The notes: generated by a model not told the origin, from the sequence alone. A stretch of 45,284 nt of DNA from Pseudomonadota bacterium (GCA_023450615.1 JAEXGT010000019.1:1-45284); one strand, 5' to 3'. Numbered from the stretch's first letter, positions 32,476 through 41,634 are shown. Program-made: numbers and translations.

Positions 32476-34599
32476 TTACGAATGCGCCAGGATCGCCAGC
32501 AGCATCAGAGCAATGATGTTGGTGATCTTGATCGCCGGGTTCACGGCGGGCCCCGCCGTGTCCTTATAGGGATCTCCGACGGTGTCGCCGGTAACGGATG
32601 CCTTATGCGCGTCCGAACCCTTGTGGTGCGTCACACCGGAAGCGTCCGTGAAACCATCCTCGAAGGACTTCTTCGCGTTGTCCCAGGCGCCACCGCCCGA
32701 GGTCATGGAGATCGCGACGAAGAGGCCCGTCACGATGACGCCGAGCAGCATCGCTCCGACCGCCGAGAAGGCCTGGGATTTACCGGCAACCCACAGGATC
32801 ACGAAATAGGTCACGATCGGAGCCAGCACGGGGAGAAGTGACGGCACGATCATTTCCTTGATCGCGGCACGGGTCAGCATGTCCACCGCACGTCCGTAAT
32901 CGGGACGGTCGGTGCCCTGCATGATACCCGGCTTCTCGCGGAACTGACGGCGCACCTCTTCCACGACGGCACCCGCCGCGCGCCCCACCGCCGTCATGGC
33001 GATGCCGCCGAACAGGAATGGAATCAAGCCGCCGAACAGAAGGCCAACCACCACGTAGGGGTTGGTGAGCGAGAAGTCCGGGGTCACACCCTGGAAGTAT
33101 GGATACTGCGCCGCATTCTGCGTGAAGTAATTGAGGTCCGACGTGTAGGCGGCAAAGAGCACGAGAGCGCCGAGGCCCGCCGAGCCGATGGCATAACCTT
33201 TCGTGACGGCTTTCGTGGTGTTGCCCACCGCGTCGAGCGCATCCGTGGATTTACGAACCTCCTTCGGAAGTCCTGCCATTTCAGCGATGCCGCCAGCGTT
33301 ATCCGTCACCGGACCGAACGCATCGAGCGCCACGATCATACCCGCGAGAGCCAGCATCGCCGTGACCGCGATCGCAATGCCGAAGAGGCCTGCGAGCGTG
33401 TAGGCGATAATGATGCCTGCGATAATCACGATGGTCGGCAGCGCAGTCGATTCCAGAGAGACCGCAAGACCCTGAATCACGTTGGTGCCATGACCCGTCA
33501 CGGAGGACTGCGCGATTGAGCGCACTGGACGGAAACCGACGCCGGTATAGTACTCCGTAATCACGACGATAAAGGCCGTGACCAGCAGGCCGATGATGGC
33601 GCACCAGAACAGATCCTGCCCCGTGAATTCGGCTCCCGCGACCTGACCGAAGCCGATCATCTGCCAGGTCACGAGCCCGATCGCGACGGCGGACAGAATG
33701 CCGGTTACGATGAGGCCCTTGTAGAGCGCGCCCATGATGGATTCGTTCTGACCGAGCTTCACGAAGAACGTACCGATGATCGACGTGACGATGCAGGCCG
33801 CACCGATGGCGAGCGGATACATGAGCATCGAATCGAGAATGCTCTGTCCCGCGAAGAAGATAGCGGCCAGCACCATGGTGGCGACGACGGTCACCGCATA
33901 GGTCTCGAACAGGTCGGCAGCCATGCCGGCACAGTCACCCACGTTGTCGCCCACGTTGTCGGCGATGGTGGCGGGATTGCGCGGATCGTCTTCCGGAATA
34001 CCGGCTTCCACTTTGCCCACGAGGTCGCCGCCGACATCCGCCCCCTTGGTGAAGATGCCGCCGCCGAGACGGGCGAAGATCGAGATCAGGGAGGCGCCGA
34101 AACCGAGGGCCACGAGGCTGTCGATGACCACCCGGTCGGCGGGGTTCAGGCCGCCGATGCGGGTAAGATAGCCGTAATAGAGCGCCACACCGAGAAGAGC
34201 GAGGCCCGCCACCAGCATTCCGGTGACGGCACCGGCCTTGAAGGCCACGTCGAGGCCGCCGCCGAGCGACTGGGTTGCGGCCTGCGCCGTGCGGACATTG
34301 GCGCGAACGGAGACGTTCATGCCGATGAAGCCTGCGACACCCGACAGGATCGCGCCGATGGCAAAGCCAATTCCGACCCGAATGCCAAGGAAGTAGGTGA
34401 TGATGGCAAACAGCACCACGCCCACGATGGCGATGGTCGTATATTGCCTGCGGAGATAGGCTTTCGCGCCTTCAGCGATCGCGCCTGCAATCTCCTGCAT
34501 GCGCTGAGAACCGGCGTCCCGCTTCATCACGTCGCTGATGGCCCAGAGGCCATACGCAATCGAGAGAAGCCCGCCCAAAATAATGAGGGTGAGTGCCAT
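32476..34599 (-). CDS. hppA: Membrane-bound proton-translocating pyrophosphatase, K+-independent type
   Basis: Hydrolyses pyrophosphate to pump protons across a membrane. The protein has 707 residues from the ATG at 34599; AAGGA precedes it at 7 nt, and an immediately preceding ATG at 34602 is possible. About 16 helices are expected. The catalytic motif DVGGDLVGKVEAGIPEDDPR and then NVGDNVGDCAG are present, as is the pyrophosphate-binding DNAGGIAEMAG. The segment GNTTKAVTKGYAIGSA has Lys at the position that, in characterised family members, distinguishes K+-independent (Lys) from K+-dependent (Ala) enzymes. The C-terminal DTVGDPYKDTAGPAVNP is canonical. It stands alone as a transcript with its own terminator. 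Confidence 0.97.
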   Translation of the reverse strand: MALTLIILGGLLSIAYGLWAISDVMKRDAGSQRMQEIAGAIAEGAKAYLRRQYTTIAIVGVVLFAIITYFLGIRVGIGFAIGAILSGVAGFIGMNVSVRANVRTAQAATQSLGGGLDVAFKAGAVTGMLVAGLALLGVALYYGYLTRIGGLNPADRVVIDSLVALGFGASLISIFARLGGGIFTKGADVGGDLVGKVEAGIPEDDPRNPATIADNVGDNVGDCAGMAADLFETYAVTVVATMVLAAIFFAGQSILDSMLMYPLAIGAACIVTSIIGTFFVKLGQNESIMGALYKGLIVTGILSAVAIGLVTWQMIGFGQVAGAEFTGQDLFWCAIIGLLVTAFIVVITEYYTGVGFRPVRSIAQSSVTGHGTNVIQGLAVSLESTALPTIVIIAGIIIAYTLAGLFGIAIAVTAMLALAGMIVALDAFGPVTDNAGGIAEMAGLPKEVRKSTDALDAVGNTTKAVTKGYAIGSAGLGALVLFAAYTSDLNYFTQNAAQYPYFQGVTPDFSLTNPYVVVGLLFGGLIPFLFGGIAMTAVGRAAGAVVEEVRRQFREKPGIMQGTDRPDYGRAVDMLTRAAIKEMIVPSLLPVLAPIVTYFVILWVAGKSQAFSAVGAMLLGVIVTGLFVAISMTSGGGAWDNAKKSFEDGFTDASGVTHHKGSDAHKASVTGDTVGDPYKDTAGPAVNPAIKITNIIALMLLAILAHS

Positions 34600-34757
34600 C
34601 ATGCCATCCTTGTTATGGGAAAGCAGAAAGCCGGATTTCAAAGCCTGAATTTTGGCCTTGAACGGCCTCCACCCCCGCGAAGTCTATATTTGGTTGCAAA
34701 AAAGCAGCCGCTTCGCAACGATGCTTGGCAATTAAATCACAAGAACCCTGTAAGACT

Positions 34758-35957
34758 TTATGCTGGTACGGGCGCCCGCACTCTTTGCTGCCAAGCCAGC
34801 AGAAGTAGCGCGATGACGACTGGCGGAAAGACCATCCAGTTCACGGTGTCCCAGCCACCCGAGTTCAACAGTTTCCCGGAAGAGAAGGATGCGGCAGCAA
34901 CCGAGCCGAAGACCAGGAAGTCGTTGGCGGCCTGAACTTTCGTGCGCTCCTCGGGGCGGTAGCAGTCCGTGACCATGGCGGTCGCGCCGATGAACCCGAA
35001 GTTCCAGCCGAAGCCCAGGATGATGAGCGTTGCCCAGAAATGGGCAACCTGGATGCCCGATAGGCCGATAGCCGCCGAGAGCGCGATCAGAATCAATCCC
35101 GCAGCCGTTACGCGCTCCTTACCGAAGCGGACGATCAGGCGTCCCGTGAAGAAACTGGGGCCGAACATGGCCAGGATGTGCCATTGGATGCCGAGAGCAG
35201 CCGCCTCGATGGGAAGGCCGCATCCGACCATGGCGATGGGCGCGGCGGTCATGAGGAAGCTCATGAGCGCGTAGGACACGAGCCCCGCAACCGCCGCCAC
35301 GATGAAGCGCGGTTGCCGGACGATCTCGCTCAAGGGCCTTCCGCCAGCCTTGGGAGCCGTGCTCACAGGCGCGGGCCTCAGAAATGAGACCACCACCATT
35401 GAGAGCAGCGCCAGAGCCGCCTGACCGAGGAAGGCGCCGGAGAAAGGTGCGGTGGGGACCGCGTCCCGCAGCCAGATGACGGTTTGCGGCCCTATCACAC
35501 CAGCCAGGAGACCTCCGGTCATGACCCAGGAGATCGCACGCGCCTTGAAGGCTTCCGAGGCCGTATCGGTCGCCGCAAAGCGGTAGCTCTGATTGAACGA
35601 GCCGTACATGCCGATGATCAAGGCGCCGAAACAGAAGAGCAGAAAGCTGAAGGAGGCGATGCCGAAGGCCGCCAGGCAGCCGCCAAAAAGGCCGATACCG
35701 CTGCCCACGATATAGCCGATGCGCCGCCCGGCCTTTCGCATGAGCACGGCGGCTGGAATGGTGCCGAGCGCCAGTCCCAGATTGAGCAAACTGACGGGGA
35801 GCGTGGCGAGCTCCTTGTTGTCCGCGAGATTCATTCCCACGAGGCCGCCGAGGGACACAACGATGGCGGGGCTCGATCCGCCAAGCGCCATGGCAATAGC
35901 CAACACAACGGCATTGCGCTTAGCGAGAGCGTCAGAAGTGGGAGAATGAGCCTGCAT
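34758..35957 (-). CDS. Major facilitator superfamily transporter
   Basis: A 399-residue inner-membrane protein with about 12 hydrophobic segments in two halves. MFS marks are the loop after helix 2, AAVLMRKAGRRIGYIVGSGI, and a second-half equivalent, RLIVRFGKERVTAAGLILIA. Other segments include IIGMYGSFNQSYRFAATDTA and GWNFGFIGATAMVTDCYRPE. The last motif resembles YajR-/UMF-like or multidrug-type members. The gene overlaps the 3' end of thiL by 26 bp, so it is translated from the rib-nusB-thiL transcript. Substrate unknown; the context (riboflavin and thiamine genes) is only a weak hint of a cofactor link. Confidence 0.88.
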   Translation of the reverse strand: MQAHSPTSDALAKRNAVVLAIAMALGGSSPAIVVSLGGLVGMNLADNKELATLPVSLLNLGLALGTIPAAVLMRKAGRRIGYIVGSGIGLFGGCLAAFGIASFSFLLFCFGALIIGMYGSFNQSYRFAATDTASEAFKARAISWVMTGGLLAGVIGPQTVIWLRDAVPTAPFSGAFLGQAALALLSMVVVSFLRPAPVSTAPKAGGRPLSEIVRQPRFIVAAVAGLVSYALMSFLMTAAPIAMVGCGLPIEAAALGIQWHILAMFGPSFFTGRLIVRFGKERVTAAGLILIALSAAIGLSGIQVAHFWATLIILGFGWNFGFIGATAMVTDCYRPEERTKVQAANDFLVFGSVAAASFSSGKLLNSGGWDTVNWMVFPPVVIALLLLAWQQRVRAPVPA

Positions 35958-36864
35958 CGTAGCGTCTTTCAGAATTACTCATCCGAAAGACCGGGGGGCC
36001 ATGCCCCTGAACGACTCGGCCTATGGCGGACATCTTGATGCCCACGCTATCGGCCTCTTTCAGGAAACTGTCGAGGCTATTTTCTGGAACCGTGCAGAGA
36101 ATCTCGTAATCGTCGCCGCCTGTCACGGCGAGATCGAAAAGGCTTGGATCGTATTCGACCGCTCTCCGCACAGCGGGAGAAAGCGGCACGCGATCCGCCT
36201 CAATCTCAGCCGAGGCGCCGCTGACCCGCATCATCTTGGCAAGATCGCCCGCAAGGCCATCGGACACGTCCATGGCAGCATGGGCATGATCCCTGACCAC
36301 ATGCGCAAGCCTGTGCCGCGGCTGCGGGTGGAGATAGCGGTCGGCGAGATGGGCTTTCTCATGAGCCGACAGATTCTCAGCCCAGTCGGGATGCTTGCGG
36401 AGCTTCAGTCCCAGGGCCGCATCGCCAATGGTGCCGCTCACGCAGATCACGTCACCGGCCTTGGCGTTGCCGCGTCGAACCATGCACCCGGCGGGCACGT
36501 CACCGATAGCCGTCACGGAGAGGGTCAAAGCCCCTCTTGCCTTTACCGTATCGCCGCCCAGCAACGGACAACTGAAATCCCGCGCGGCCTCTCCAAGCCC
36601 CTCAGCAAATTGCGCAAGCCATTCTTCCGTCCAGGTATCGGGAAGCGCAAGGCTCAGGAGGAAACCTGCGGGATCTGCGCCTTTGGCCGCGATATCCGAC
36701 ACGTTAACCCCCAGAGCTTTCCGCGCGATGGAAGCTGGCGGGTCTTCGGGAAGAAAGTGCACCGACTCGACCAACGCGTCGGTCGTCAGCACGAGATCGT
36801 GCCCGGGCTTCGGAGAGAAGGAGGCGGCATCATCTTTCAGGCCAAGAGCGCCCTCGCCTGCCAA
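35932..36864 (-). CDS. thiL: Thiamine-monophosphate kinase ThiL, start unclear
   Basis: Phosphorylates thiamine monophosphate to the active diphosphate. The 310 residues counted from a TTG at 36864 contain the PurM/ThiL-type parts: LGLKDDAASFSPKPGHDLVL, ALGVNVSDIAAKGADPAGFL, CPLLGGDTVKARGALTLSVT, HAAMDVSDGLAGDLAKMMRV and FDLAVTGGDDYEILCTVP. The conserved family beginning (EDGLIARFFAPLAGEGALG) is present in frame but extends 12 or more residues upstream of the TTG, where no ATG, GTG or TTG exists before a stop. An ATG at 36938 lies out of frame by one base. The gene therefore uses a rare start, carries a frameshift, or the sequence has a one-base error. It lies downstream of nusB and overlaps the MFS gene. 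Confidence 0.85.
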   Translation of the reverse strand: MAGEGALGLKDDAASFSPKPGHDLVLTTDALVESVHFLPEDPPASIARKALGVNVSDIAAKGADPAGFLLSLALPDTWTEEWLAQFAEGLGEAARDFSCPLLGGDTVKARGALTLSVTAIGDVPAGCMVRRGNAKAGDVICVSGTIGDAALGLKLRKHPDWAENLSAHEKAHLADRYLHPQPRHRLAHVVRDHAHAAMDVSDGLAGDLAKMMRVSGASAEIEADRVPLSPAVRRAVEYDPSLFDLAVTGGDDYEILCTVPENSLDSFLKEADSVGIKMSAIGRVVQGHGPPVFRMSNSERRYDAGSFSHF

Positions 36865-36944
36865 CGGCGCGAAGAAACGGGCGATGAGCCCGTCTTCGGT
36901 AAGGCGCTGGGAACTCTTGTCCTGACGATCCCTGCCATCGGGGG

Positions 36945-37427
36945 TTAGCGCTTCCCCTGCCCGGCAGCCTTCTTTTCCAGTTCGCCGGGGCGAACGTCGC
37001 GAGCGAGCGTGTCAAGAACGGCGTTCACGAGGCCGGGCTCGTCCTCGCCATAAAAGCCATGGGTCACGTCCACATATTCGGTGATGACGACGCGAGCGGG
37101 CACGTCCTTGCGGAACATCAGCTCATAGCCGCCGGCACGCAGGATGGCGCGCAGAACGGCCTCCACACGACGAAGAGGCCAGCCTTCATCAAGCGCCTTG
37201 TCGATCTTCACGTCAATGGCGCGCTGGTTCTGCACAACGCCTGAGATCACATTGCGGAAGAACTCGACGTCGGAGGGTTTGAACTCGATACCCTCGACCT
37301 CACGGCCGATCCAGAAGGCTTCGAACTCGGCAAGGACATCTACGACGGTCTTGCCGGAAAGATCCATCTGATAGAGGGCCTGGACGGCAGCAAGGCGAGC
37401 GGCGGAACGCTCAGCAGGCTTCGTCAT
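36945..37427 (-). CDS. nusB: Transcription antitermination factor NusB
   Basis: RNA-binding factor that joins NusE (S10) on boxA RNA in rRNA antitermination. The 160 residues are an all-helical NusB fold: SAARLAAVQALYQMDLSGKT at the start, then EGWPLRRVEAVLRAILRAGG, YELMFRKDVPARVVITEYVD and VTHGFYGEDEPGLVNAVLDT. It sits just after ribH (2 bp), a conserved rib-nusB order. Its 3' end (LEKKAAGQGKR) precedes thiL. Confidence 0.96.
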   Translation of the reverse strand: MTKPAERSAARLAAVQALYQMDLSGKTVVDVLAEFEAFWIGREVEGIEFKPSDVEFFRNVISGVVQNQRAIDVKIDKALDEGWPLRRVEAVLRAILRAGGYELMFRKDVPARVVITEYVDVTHGFYGEDEPGLVNAVLDTLARDVRPGELEKKAAGQGKR

Positions 37428-37429
37428 GA

Positions 37430-37918
37430 TCAGGCCTCCAGCTTGTTCTTGATGCGCAGGACGGCAAGCGCCGCGTCTACCGCACCACCACCCTTATTCA
37501 ATTCATTCACGCTCGCCCGGGTCCAGGCCTGCTGCTCATTCTCCACGGTCAGGATGCCGTTGGCGAGCGGGATCTTGCGGGCGACCGACAGGTCCATCAG
37601 AGCGCGGGCGCTTTCGCCGGCCACAATGTCGTAGTGGCCTGTTTCGCCGCGGATCACGCAGCCGAGCGCCACGACGGCGTCATAGGGCTTGCCAGCCTTC
37701 TCGGCCGCATCGAGCGCAATCGCCACGGTCGCCGGGATTTCGAGGGCGCCATCGAGGGTCAGCACGTCCATGCTGGCCTGGGCGGTCTCGACGGCTCCTT
37801 GAGCGCCCCGCAACAGCTCGTCGGCGATATCGTCATAGAACCGCGCCTCTACGACGAGGATGCGGGCGCCGGGAACGGGCGGGCGGGCGGCTTGCGGCTT
37901 GGCGGAATGCGAGACCAT
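37430..37918 (-). CDS. ribH: 6,7-dimethyl-8-ribityllumazine synthase
   Basis: Condenses the RibD product (after dephosphorylation) with 3,4-dihydroxy-2-butanone 4-phosphate to give lumazine. The 162 residues contain ARILVVEARFYDDIADELLR, VALGCVIRGETGHYDIVAGE (the typical substrate loop) and LSVARKIPLANGILTVENEQ, with QAWTRASVNELNKGGGAVDA near the end, matching the usual C-terminal motif. The N-terminal 15 residues are proline- and alanine-rich. It follows ribE by about 80 bp and precedes nusB by 2 bp. Confidence 0.96.
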   Translation of the reverse strand: MVSHSAKPQAARPPVPGARILVVEARFYDDIADELLRGAQGAVETAQASMDVLTLDGALEIPATVAIALDAAEKAGKPYDAVVALGCVIRGETGHYDIVAGESARALMDLSVARKIPLANGILTVENEQQAWTRASVNELNKGGGAVDAALAVLRIKNKLEA

Positions 37919-37998
37919 GGCTGACTCTTCAAAGAACGTTCGTGAGCTTCCGCCCTTGAGAGAGGAAGCCCATGCAAAAGCGGAAATGTTGGCGTTCC

Positions 37999-38634
37999 CT
38001 ACCCCGCCCGGCGTGTGTCCGCAAGGCGTGCGGCGTAGCGCGCCATGAGATCGACCTCGATATTGAGCCTGTCGCCCTCCTTGCGCTCGCCCCAGGTGGT
38101 GACGGCAAGCGTGTGCGGAATGATGAGCACGGTGAAGTGATCGCCATCGACCGAATTCACGGTCAGGGAGGTGCCGTCGAGGCAGACGGAGCCTTTTTCA
38201 GCGATGAAGCCAGCCAGATTGGACGGCGCCTTGATAGTGAAGCGCGCGGTCGGGCCCCATGGGTTGTCACCCGCGGTGATGGCGTCCACCTTCACGATAG
38301 TCGCGAGGCCATCCACGTGGCCGGTGACGATATGCCCCCCGAGCTCGTCGCCGATCTTGAGCGACCGCTCGAGGTTGATCTTCGTGCCCGCCTTCCAATC
38401 GCCTACCGTGGTGCGTTCCAGTGTTTCAGCTGCCGCATCCACATCGAACCAGCATCCGCCTTCGCGCTCTCCGACAGCGACCACCGTCAGGCATGGTCCG
38501 CCGCAGGCGATGGAAGCGCCGAGCGCAATGGTCGCGGGGTCGTAGGATGCGTTGATGCGCAGCCGCTTCAGGGTTCCCTGCGCGCCTTCCGCCGACACCA
38601 CCTCGCCGACATCGGTAACGATACCCGTGAACAT
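37999..38634 (-). CDS. ribE: Riboflavin synthase alpha chain
   Basis: Dismutates two lumazine molecules to riboflavin and the RibH substrate. The 211 residues have two similar barrel halves: MFTGIVTDVGEVVSAEGAQG and SIACGGPCLTVVAVGEREGG in the first, GGHIVTGHVDGLATIVKVDA and EKGSVCLDGTSLTVNSVDGD in the second. The MFTGIV start is diagnostic. The ATG overlaps the ribD stop by one base (TGATG). The tail YAARLADTRRAG is normal. Confidence 0.96.
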   Translation of the reverse strand: MFTGIVTDVGEVVSAEGAQGTLKRLRINASYDPATIALGASIACGGPCLTVVAVGEREGGCWFDVDAAAETLERTTVGDWKAGTKINLERSLKIGDELGGHIVTGHVDGLATIVKVDAITAGDNPWGPTARFTIKAPSNLAGFIAEKGSVCLDGTSLTVNSVDGDHFTVLIIPHTLAVTTWGERKEGDRLNIEVDLMARYAARLADTRRAG

Positions 38635-39749
38635 CAGGGTTTCTCCCAGAACATGAAAAGATCGGAGCCGACCTGCTCGTCGGCGAAAAGAGCGAATTCG
38701 TCCATACGATCCTGCAGCGCGAGCCCGAGAGCGGGGACATCGCCCTGACCGCGCGCGGAACGGCCGGTGACAAGAATCAAGTCGTCGATCAGGTCGGCCT
38801 GGGCCAGAGCATCCGCCAAACCAGGACCGCCTTCGCAGAAGATGCGTGTCAGGCCGCGCGTGCCGAGAAGCTGGAGCGCCTCAGGCAAGGATACGTGACC
38901 TGTCTCGTCTGCCGAAACGCGCATGACCTCGACGCCTTGCGCGACGAGCGCGTGCTCGGCCTCAACGGACGCCCCTGCGGCGGCCACGATCCAGGTCGGG
39001 ATTTCCCGCGCGCCCGTCACGATGCGCGACGCCAAAGGCGTGCGCAGGTGCGTGTCGATGACGATACGAATGGGCGAGCGGCTTTCGAGACCGGGCAAGC
39101 GCACATTCAAGAGCGGATCGTCCGCGAGCACGGTTCCGACGCCGACCATGATAGCATCCGCATGAGCCCGCATGAGATGCACTTTTGCGTTGGCCAACTC
39201 GCCCGTGATCTTCAAACGCGGCCCCTGTCGCGAACCCGCGAGACCTTCCGTAGTGCGGGCGAGTTTGACCGTGACGGAGGGACGGCCCTTTGTAACGCGC
39301 GTGATGTGCCCGCGATGAGCACGGCGCGCCAAAGGCTTCAGGCAGTCGGTCACGACCTCGATACCGGCCGCGCGCAGGCGCGCATGGCCGAGACCCGCGA
39401 CCCGCTCATCCGGATCTTCGATGGCCGAAACGACGCGCGCGATACCGGCCTCAACGACACCATCCGCGCAGGGCGGAGTCTTTCCGTGGTGGGAACACGG
39501 CTCCAGCGAGACATACAGCGTCGCGCCCTTGGCACGCTCTCCTGCTGAGGCGAGCGCGACACGCTCCGCATGAGGGCGGCCACCGGGTTTGGTTGCGCCC
39601 TGGGCAAGGATGACGGGAGCATCACCGGTTTCGTCGACCACGACGGCGCCGACCGAAGGGTTGGGCCATGTAAGCCCGAGATTGCGCTCGCCGAGGGCAA
39701 TGGCGAGACGCATGAAATGCTCGTCCCGCTCTGTACGGTCCGCGCTCAT
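38634..39749 (-). CDS. ribD: Bifunctional riboflavin biosynthesis deaminase/reductase RibD
   Basis: Deaminates then reduces the pyrimidine intermediate of riboflavin synthesis. The 371 residues carry the deaminase with zinc ligands His60 (RPHAERVALA, catalytic Glu62), Cys85 and Cys94 (EPCSHHGKTPPC). The reductase domain starts around residue 155 with RPSVTVKLARTTEGLAGSRQ and includes VGVGTVLADDPLLNVRLPG and RIFCEGGPGLADALAQADLI. The ATG overlaps the nrdR stop by 4 bp (ATGA). No ribA or ribB is seen nearby. Confidence 0.96.
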   Translation of the reverse strand: MSADRTERDEHFMRLAIALGERNLGLTWPNPSVGAVVVDETGDAPVILAQGATKPGGRPHAERVALASAGERAKGATLYVSLEPCSHHGKTPPCADGVVEAGIARVVSAIEDPDERVAGLGHARLRAAGIEVVTDCLKPLARRAHRGHITRVTKGRPSVTVKLARTTEGLAGSRQGPRLKITGELANAKVHLMRAHADAIMVGVGTVLADDPLLNVRLPGLESRSPIRIVIDTHLRTPLASRIVTGAREIPTWIVAAAGASVEAEHALVAQGVEVMRVSADETGHVSLPEALQLLGTRGLTRIFCEGGPGLADALAQADLIDDLILVTGRSARGQGDVPALGLALQDRMDEFALFADEQVGSDLFMFWEKP

Positions 39750-40252
39750 TGCTCTGACTGCACGGGCTTTTTCTTCAGACGCGGAGGTTCGTCAGATTCC
39801 GGCTCTTCCGCCAACTTGCCAAGAATCTCCTCGAAGTCCTTGGCTTCACGGAAGTTTTTATAGACTGAGGCGAAGCGTACATAGGCCACGTCGTCGAGCC
39901 CCTTCAGGCCCTCCATGACGAGCTCGCCCACGGTCTCGCTCGGGACATCCCCCTCGCCCATGCTCTCGAGCTGCCGCACGATGCCGTTGATCATGCGCTC
40001 CACGCGGTCAGGATCGACCGAGCGCTTACGCAAGGCCACGTCCACCGATTGCTGGAGCTTGTCGCGGTCGAACGGCACGCGGCGCCCCGAACGCTTCACC
40101 ACAGTCAGCTCGCGCAGCTGCACGCGCTCGAAGGTCGTGAAGCGGCCGCCGCAATCCGGACAGATGCGGCGACGGCGGATGGAGGAGGAATCGTCCGTCG
40201 GCCGGGAGTCTTTCACCTGGGTGTCGAGACTCCCGCAATAGGGACAGCGCAT
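39746..40252 (-). CDS. nrdR: Transcriptional repressor NrdR
   Basis: Nucleotide-sensing repressor of ribonucleotide reductase genes. The 168 residues start with a zinc ribbon with Cys3, Cys6, Cys31 and Cys34 (MRCPYCGS and CPDCGGRF), followed by an ATP-cone domain (about 49-139) with LRELTVVKRSGRRVPFDRDK and VAYVRFASVYKNFREAKDFE. A charged tail DEPPRLKKKPVQ ends the protein. Lying between glyA (15 bp) and ribD (4-bp overlap), it follows the standard alphaproteobacterial order. I see no NrdR box in this window. Confidence 0.97.
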   Translation of the reverse strand: MRCPYCGSLDTQVKDSRPTDDSSSIRRRRICPDCGGRFTTFERVQLRELTVVKRSGRRVPFDRDKLQQSVDVALRKRSVDPDRVERMINGIVRQLESMGEGDVPSETVGELVMEGLKGLDDVAYVRFASVYKNFREAKDFEEILGKLAEEPESDEPPRLKKKPVQSEQ

Positions 40253-40267
40253 CGATAAGCCTGAATG

Positions 40268-41572
40268 TTAAGCGTAGATCGGGAAGCGGCGGGTCAACTC
40301 GTGGACGCGGGTCTTCACCGATTCCTCAGTCGCGGCATTGCCCTCTTCGCCGTTCTTCGCCAGTCCGTCGAGGGTCTCGACGATCAACTCGCCGACCTTC
40401 TTGAACTCGGCCACCCCGAAGCCGCGCGATGTTGCGGCAGGAGTGCCGAGACGGATGCCGGAGGTGACCATCGGCTTCTCGGGATCGAAGGGAACGCCGT
40501 TCTTGTTGCAGGTGATATGGGCGCGACCGAGCGCGGCCTCGGCGGCCTTGCCGGTGAGCTTCTTCGGACGCAGGTCCACCAGCATGAGGTGGTTGTCCGT
40601 GCCGCCTGCAACAATGGCGTAGCCGTTGGCGAGCATCGTATCGGCCAGCACCTTGGCGTTCTCGACCACGGAGCGGGCATAGAGCTTGAACTCGGGGCGC
40701 AGGGCCTCGCCGAAGGCCACGGCCTTCGCAGCGATGACATGCATGAGCGGACCGCCCTGAAGGCCCGGGAAGATCGCGGAATTGACCTTCTTGGCGATGT
40801 CCTCGTCATTGGTAAGGATCATGCCGCCGCGCGGGCCGCGCAGGGTCTTGTGGGTGGTCGTGGTGACCACGTGGGCATGGGGGAACGGTGACGGATGCGC
40901 ACCGCCAGCCACCAGACCGGCGAAATGGGCGATATCCACCATGAAGAAGGCGCCGACCTCATCCGCGATCTCGCGGAAGCGGGCGAAATCCCAGAAGCGG
41001 GAATAGGCCGAGCCGCCGGCCACGATCACCTTCGGCTTGTGGGTGCGGGCAAGTTCCGCCACCTCGTCCATGTCGATGATCTGGTCGCTCTCGCGGACCT
41101 TGTAGCTCACCACGTTGAACCACTTGCCGGACATGTTGACCGGAGAGCCGTGGGTCAGGTGACCGCCGCAGGCAAGGTCGAGGCCCATGAAAGTGTCGCC
41201 CGGCTTCATGAGAGCCATGAACACGGCCTGGTTGGCCTGGGAGCCGGAATTGGGCTGGACGTTCGCGAACTTGCAGTCGAACAGGCGCTTGGCGCGGTCG
41301 ATGGCCAGCTCCTCGGCGATGTCCACGAACTGGCAGCCGCCATAGTAGCGGCGGCCCGGATACCCTTCCGCATATTTGTTGGTCATCACCGAGCCCTGGG
41401 CTTCCAGGACTGCGCGGGAAACGATGTTCTCGGAGGCGATCAGCTCGATCTCGTCGCGCTGGCGGCCCAGCTCAAGCCCGATGGCGCGGGCGATCTCAGG
41501 GTCGCTATCGGCGAGACCGGCCGAGAAAAAGCTGTTGGAGAGGTGGTTCGTTGCTGCTTCGCTCGCGCTCAT
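40268..41572 (-). CDS. glyA: Serine hydroxymethyltransferase
   Basis: Interconverts serine and glycine with tetrahydrofolate, supplying one-carbon units. The 434 residues carry the PLP-binding Lys242 in VVTTTTHKTLRGPRGG, the PLP-pocket segments ELIASENIVSRAVLEAQGSV, NKYAEGYPGRRYYGG and VQPNSGSQANQAVFMAL, and VDIAHFAGLVAGG. The length is normal. It is first in the glyA-nrdR-ribD-ribE-ribH-nusB-thiL series. A candidate promoter lies at 41635-41662. Confidence 0.97.
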   Translation of the reverse strand: MSASEAATNHLSNSFFSAGLADSDPEIARAIGLELGRQRDEIELIASENIVSRAVLEAQGSVMTNKYAEGYPGRRYYGGCQFVDIAEELAIDRAKRLFDCKFANVQPNSGSQANQAVFMALMKPGDTFMGLDLACGGHLTHGSPVNMSGKWFNVVSYKVRESDQIIDMDEVAELARTHKPKVIVAGGSAYSRFWDFARFREIADEVGAFFMVDIAHFAGLVAGGAHPSPFPHAHVVTTTTHKTLRGPRGGMILTNDEDIAKKVNSAIFPGLQGGPLMHVIAAKAVAFGEALRPEFKLYARSVVENAKVLADTMLANGYAIVAGGTDNHLMLVDLRPKKLTGKAAEAALGRAHITCNKNGVPFDPEKPMVTSGIRLGTPAATSRGFGVAEFKKVGELIVETLDGLAKNGEEGNAATEESVKTRVHELTRRFPIYA

Positions 41573-41634
41573 GATCGTTCTCGCCTTGCTGTGAGCCCCA
41601 CCTGACTGGCGCTCAATTCCCGATGGCCCTGGCC

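Noticed and set aside
37919..38000. Possible FMN riboswitch near the rib genes
   Set aside because: The gap is short and lacks the multi-helix RFN layout; no conserved RFN pieces were seen in any rib gap.
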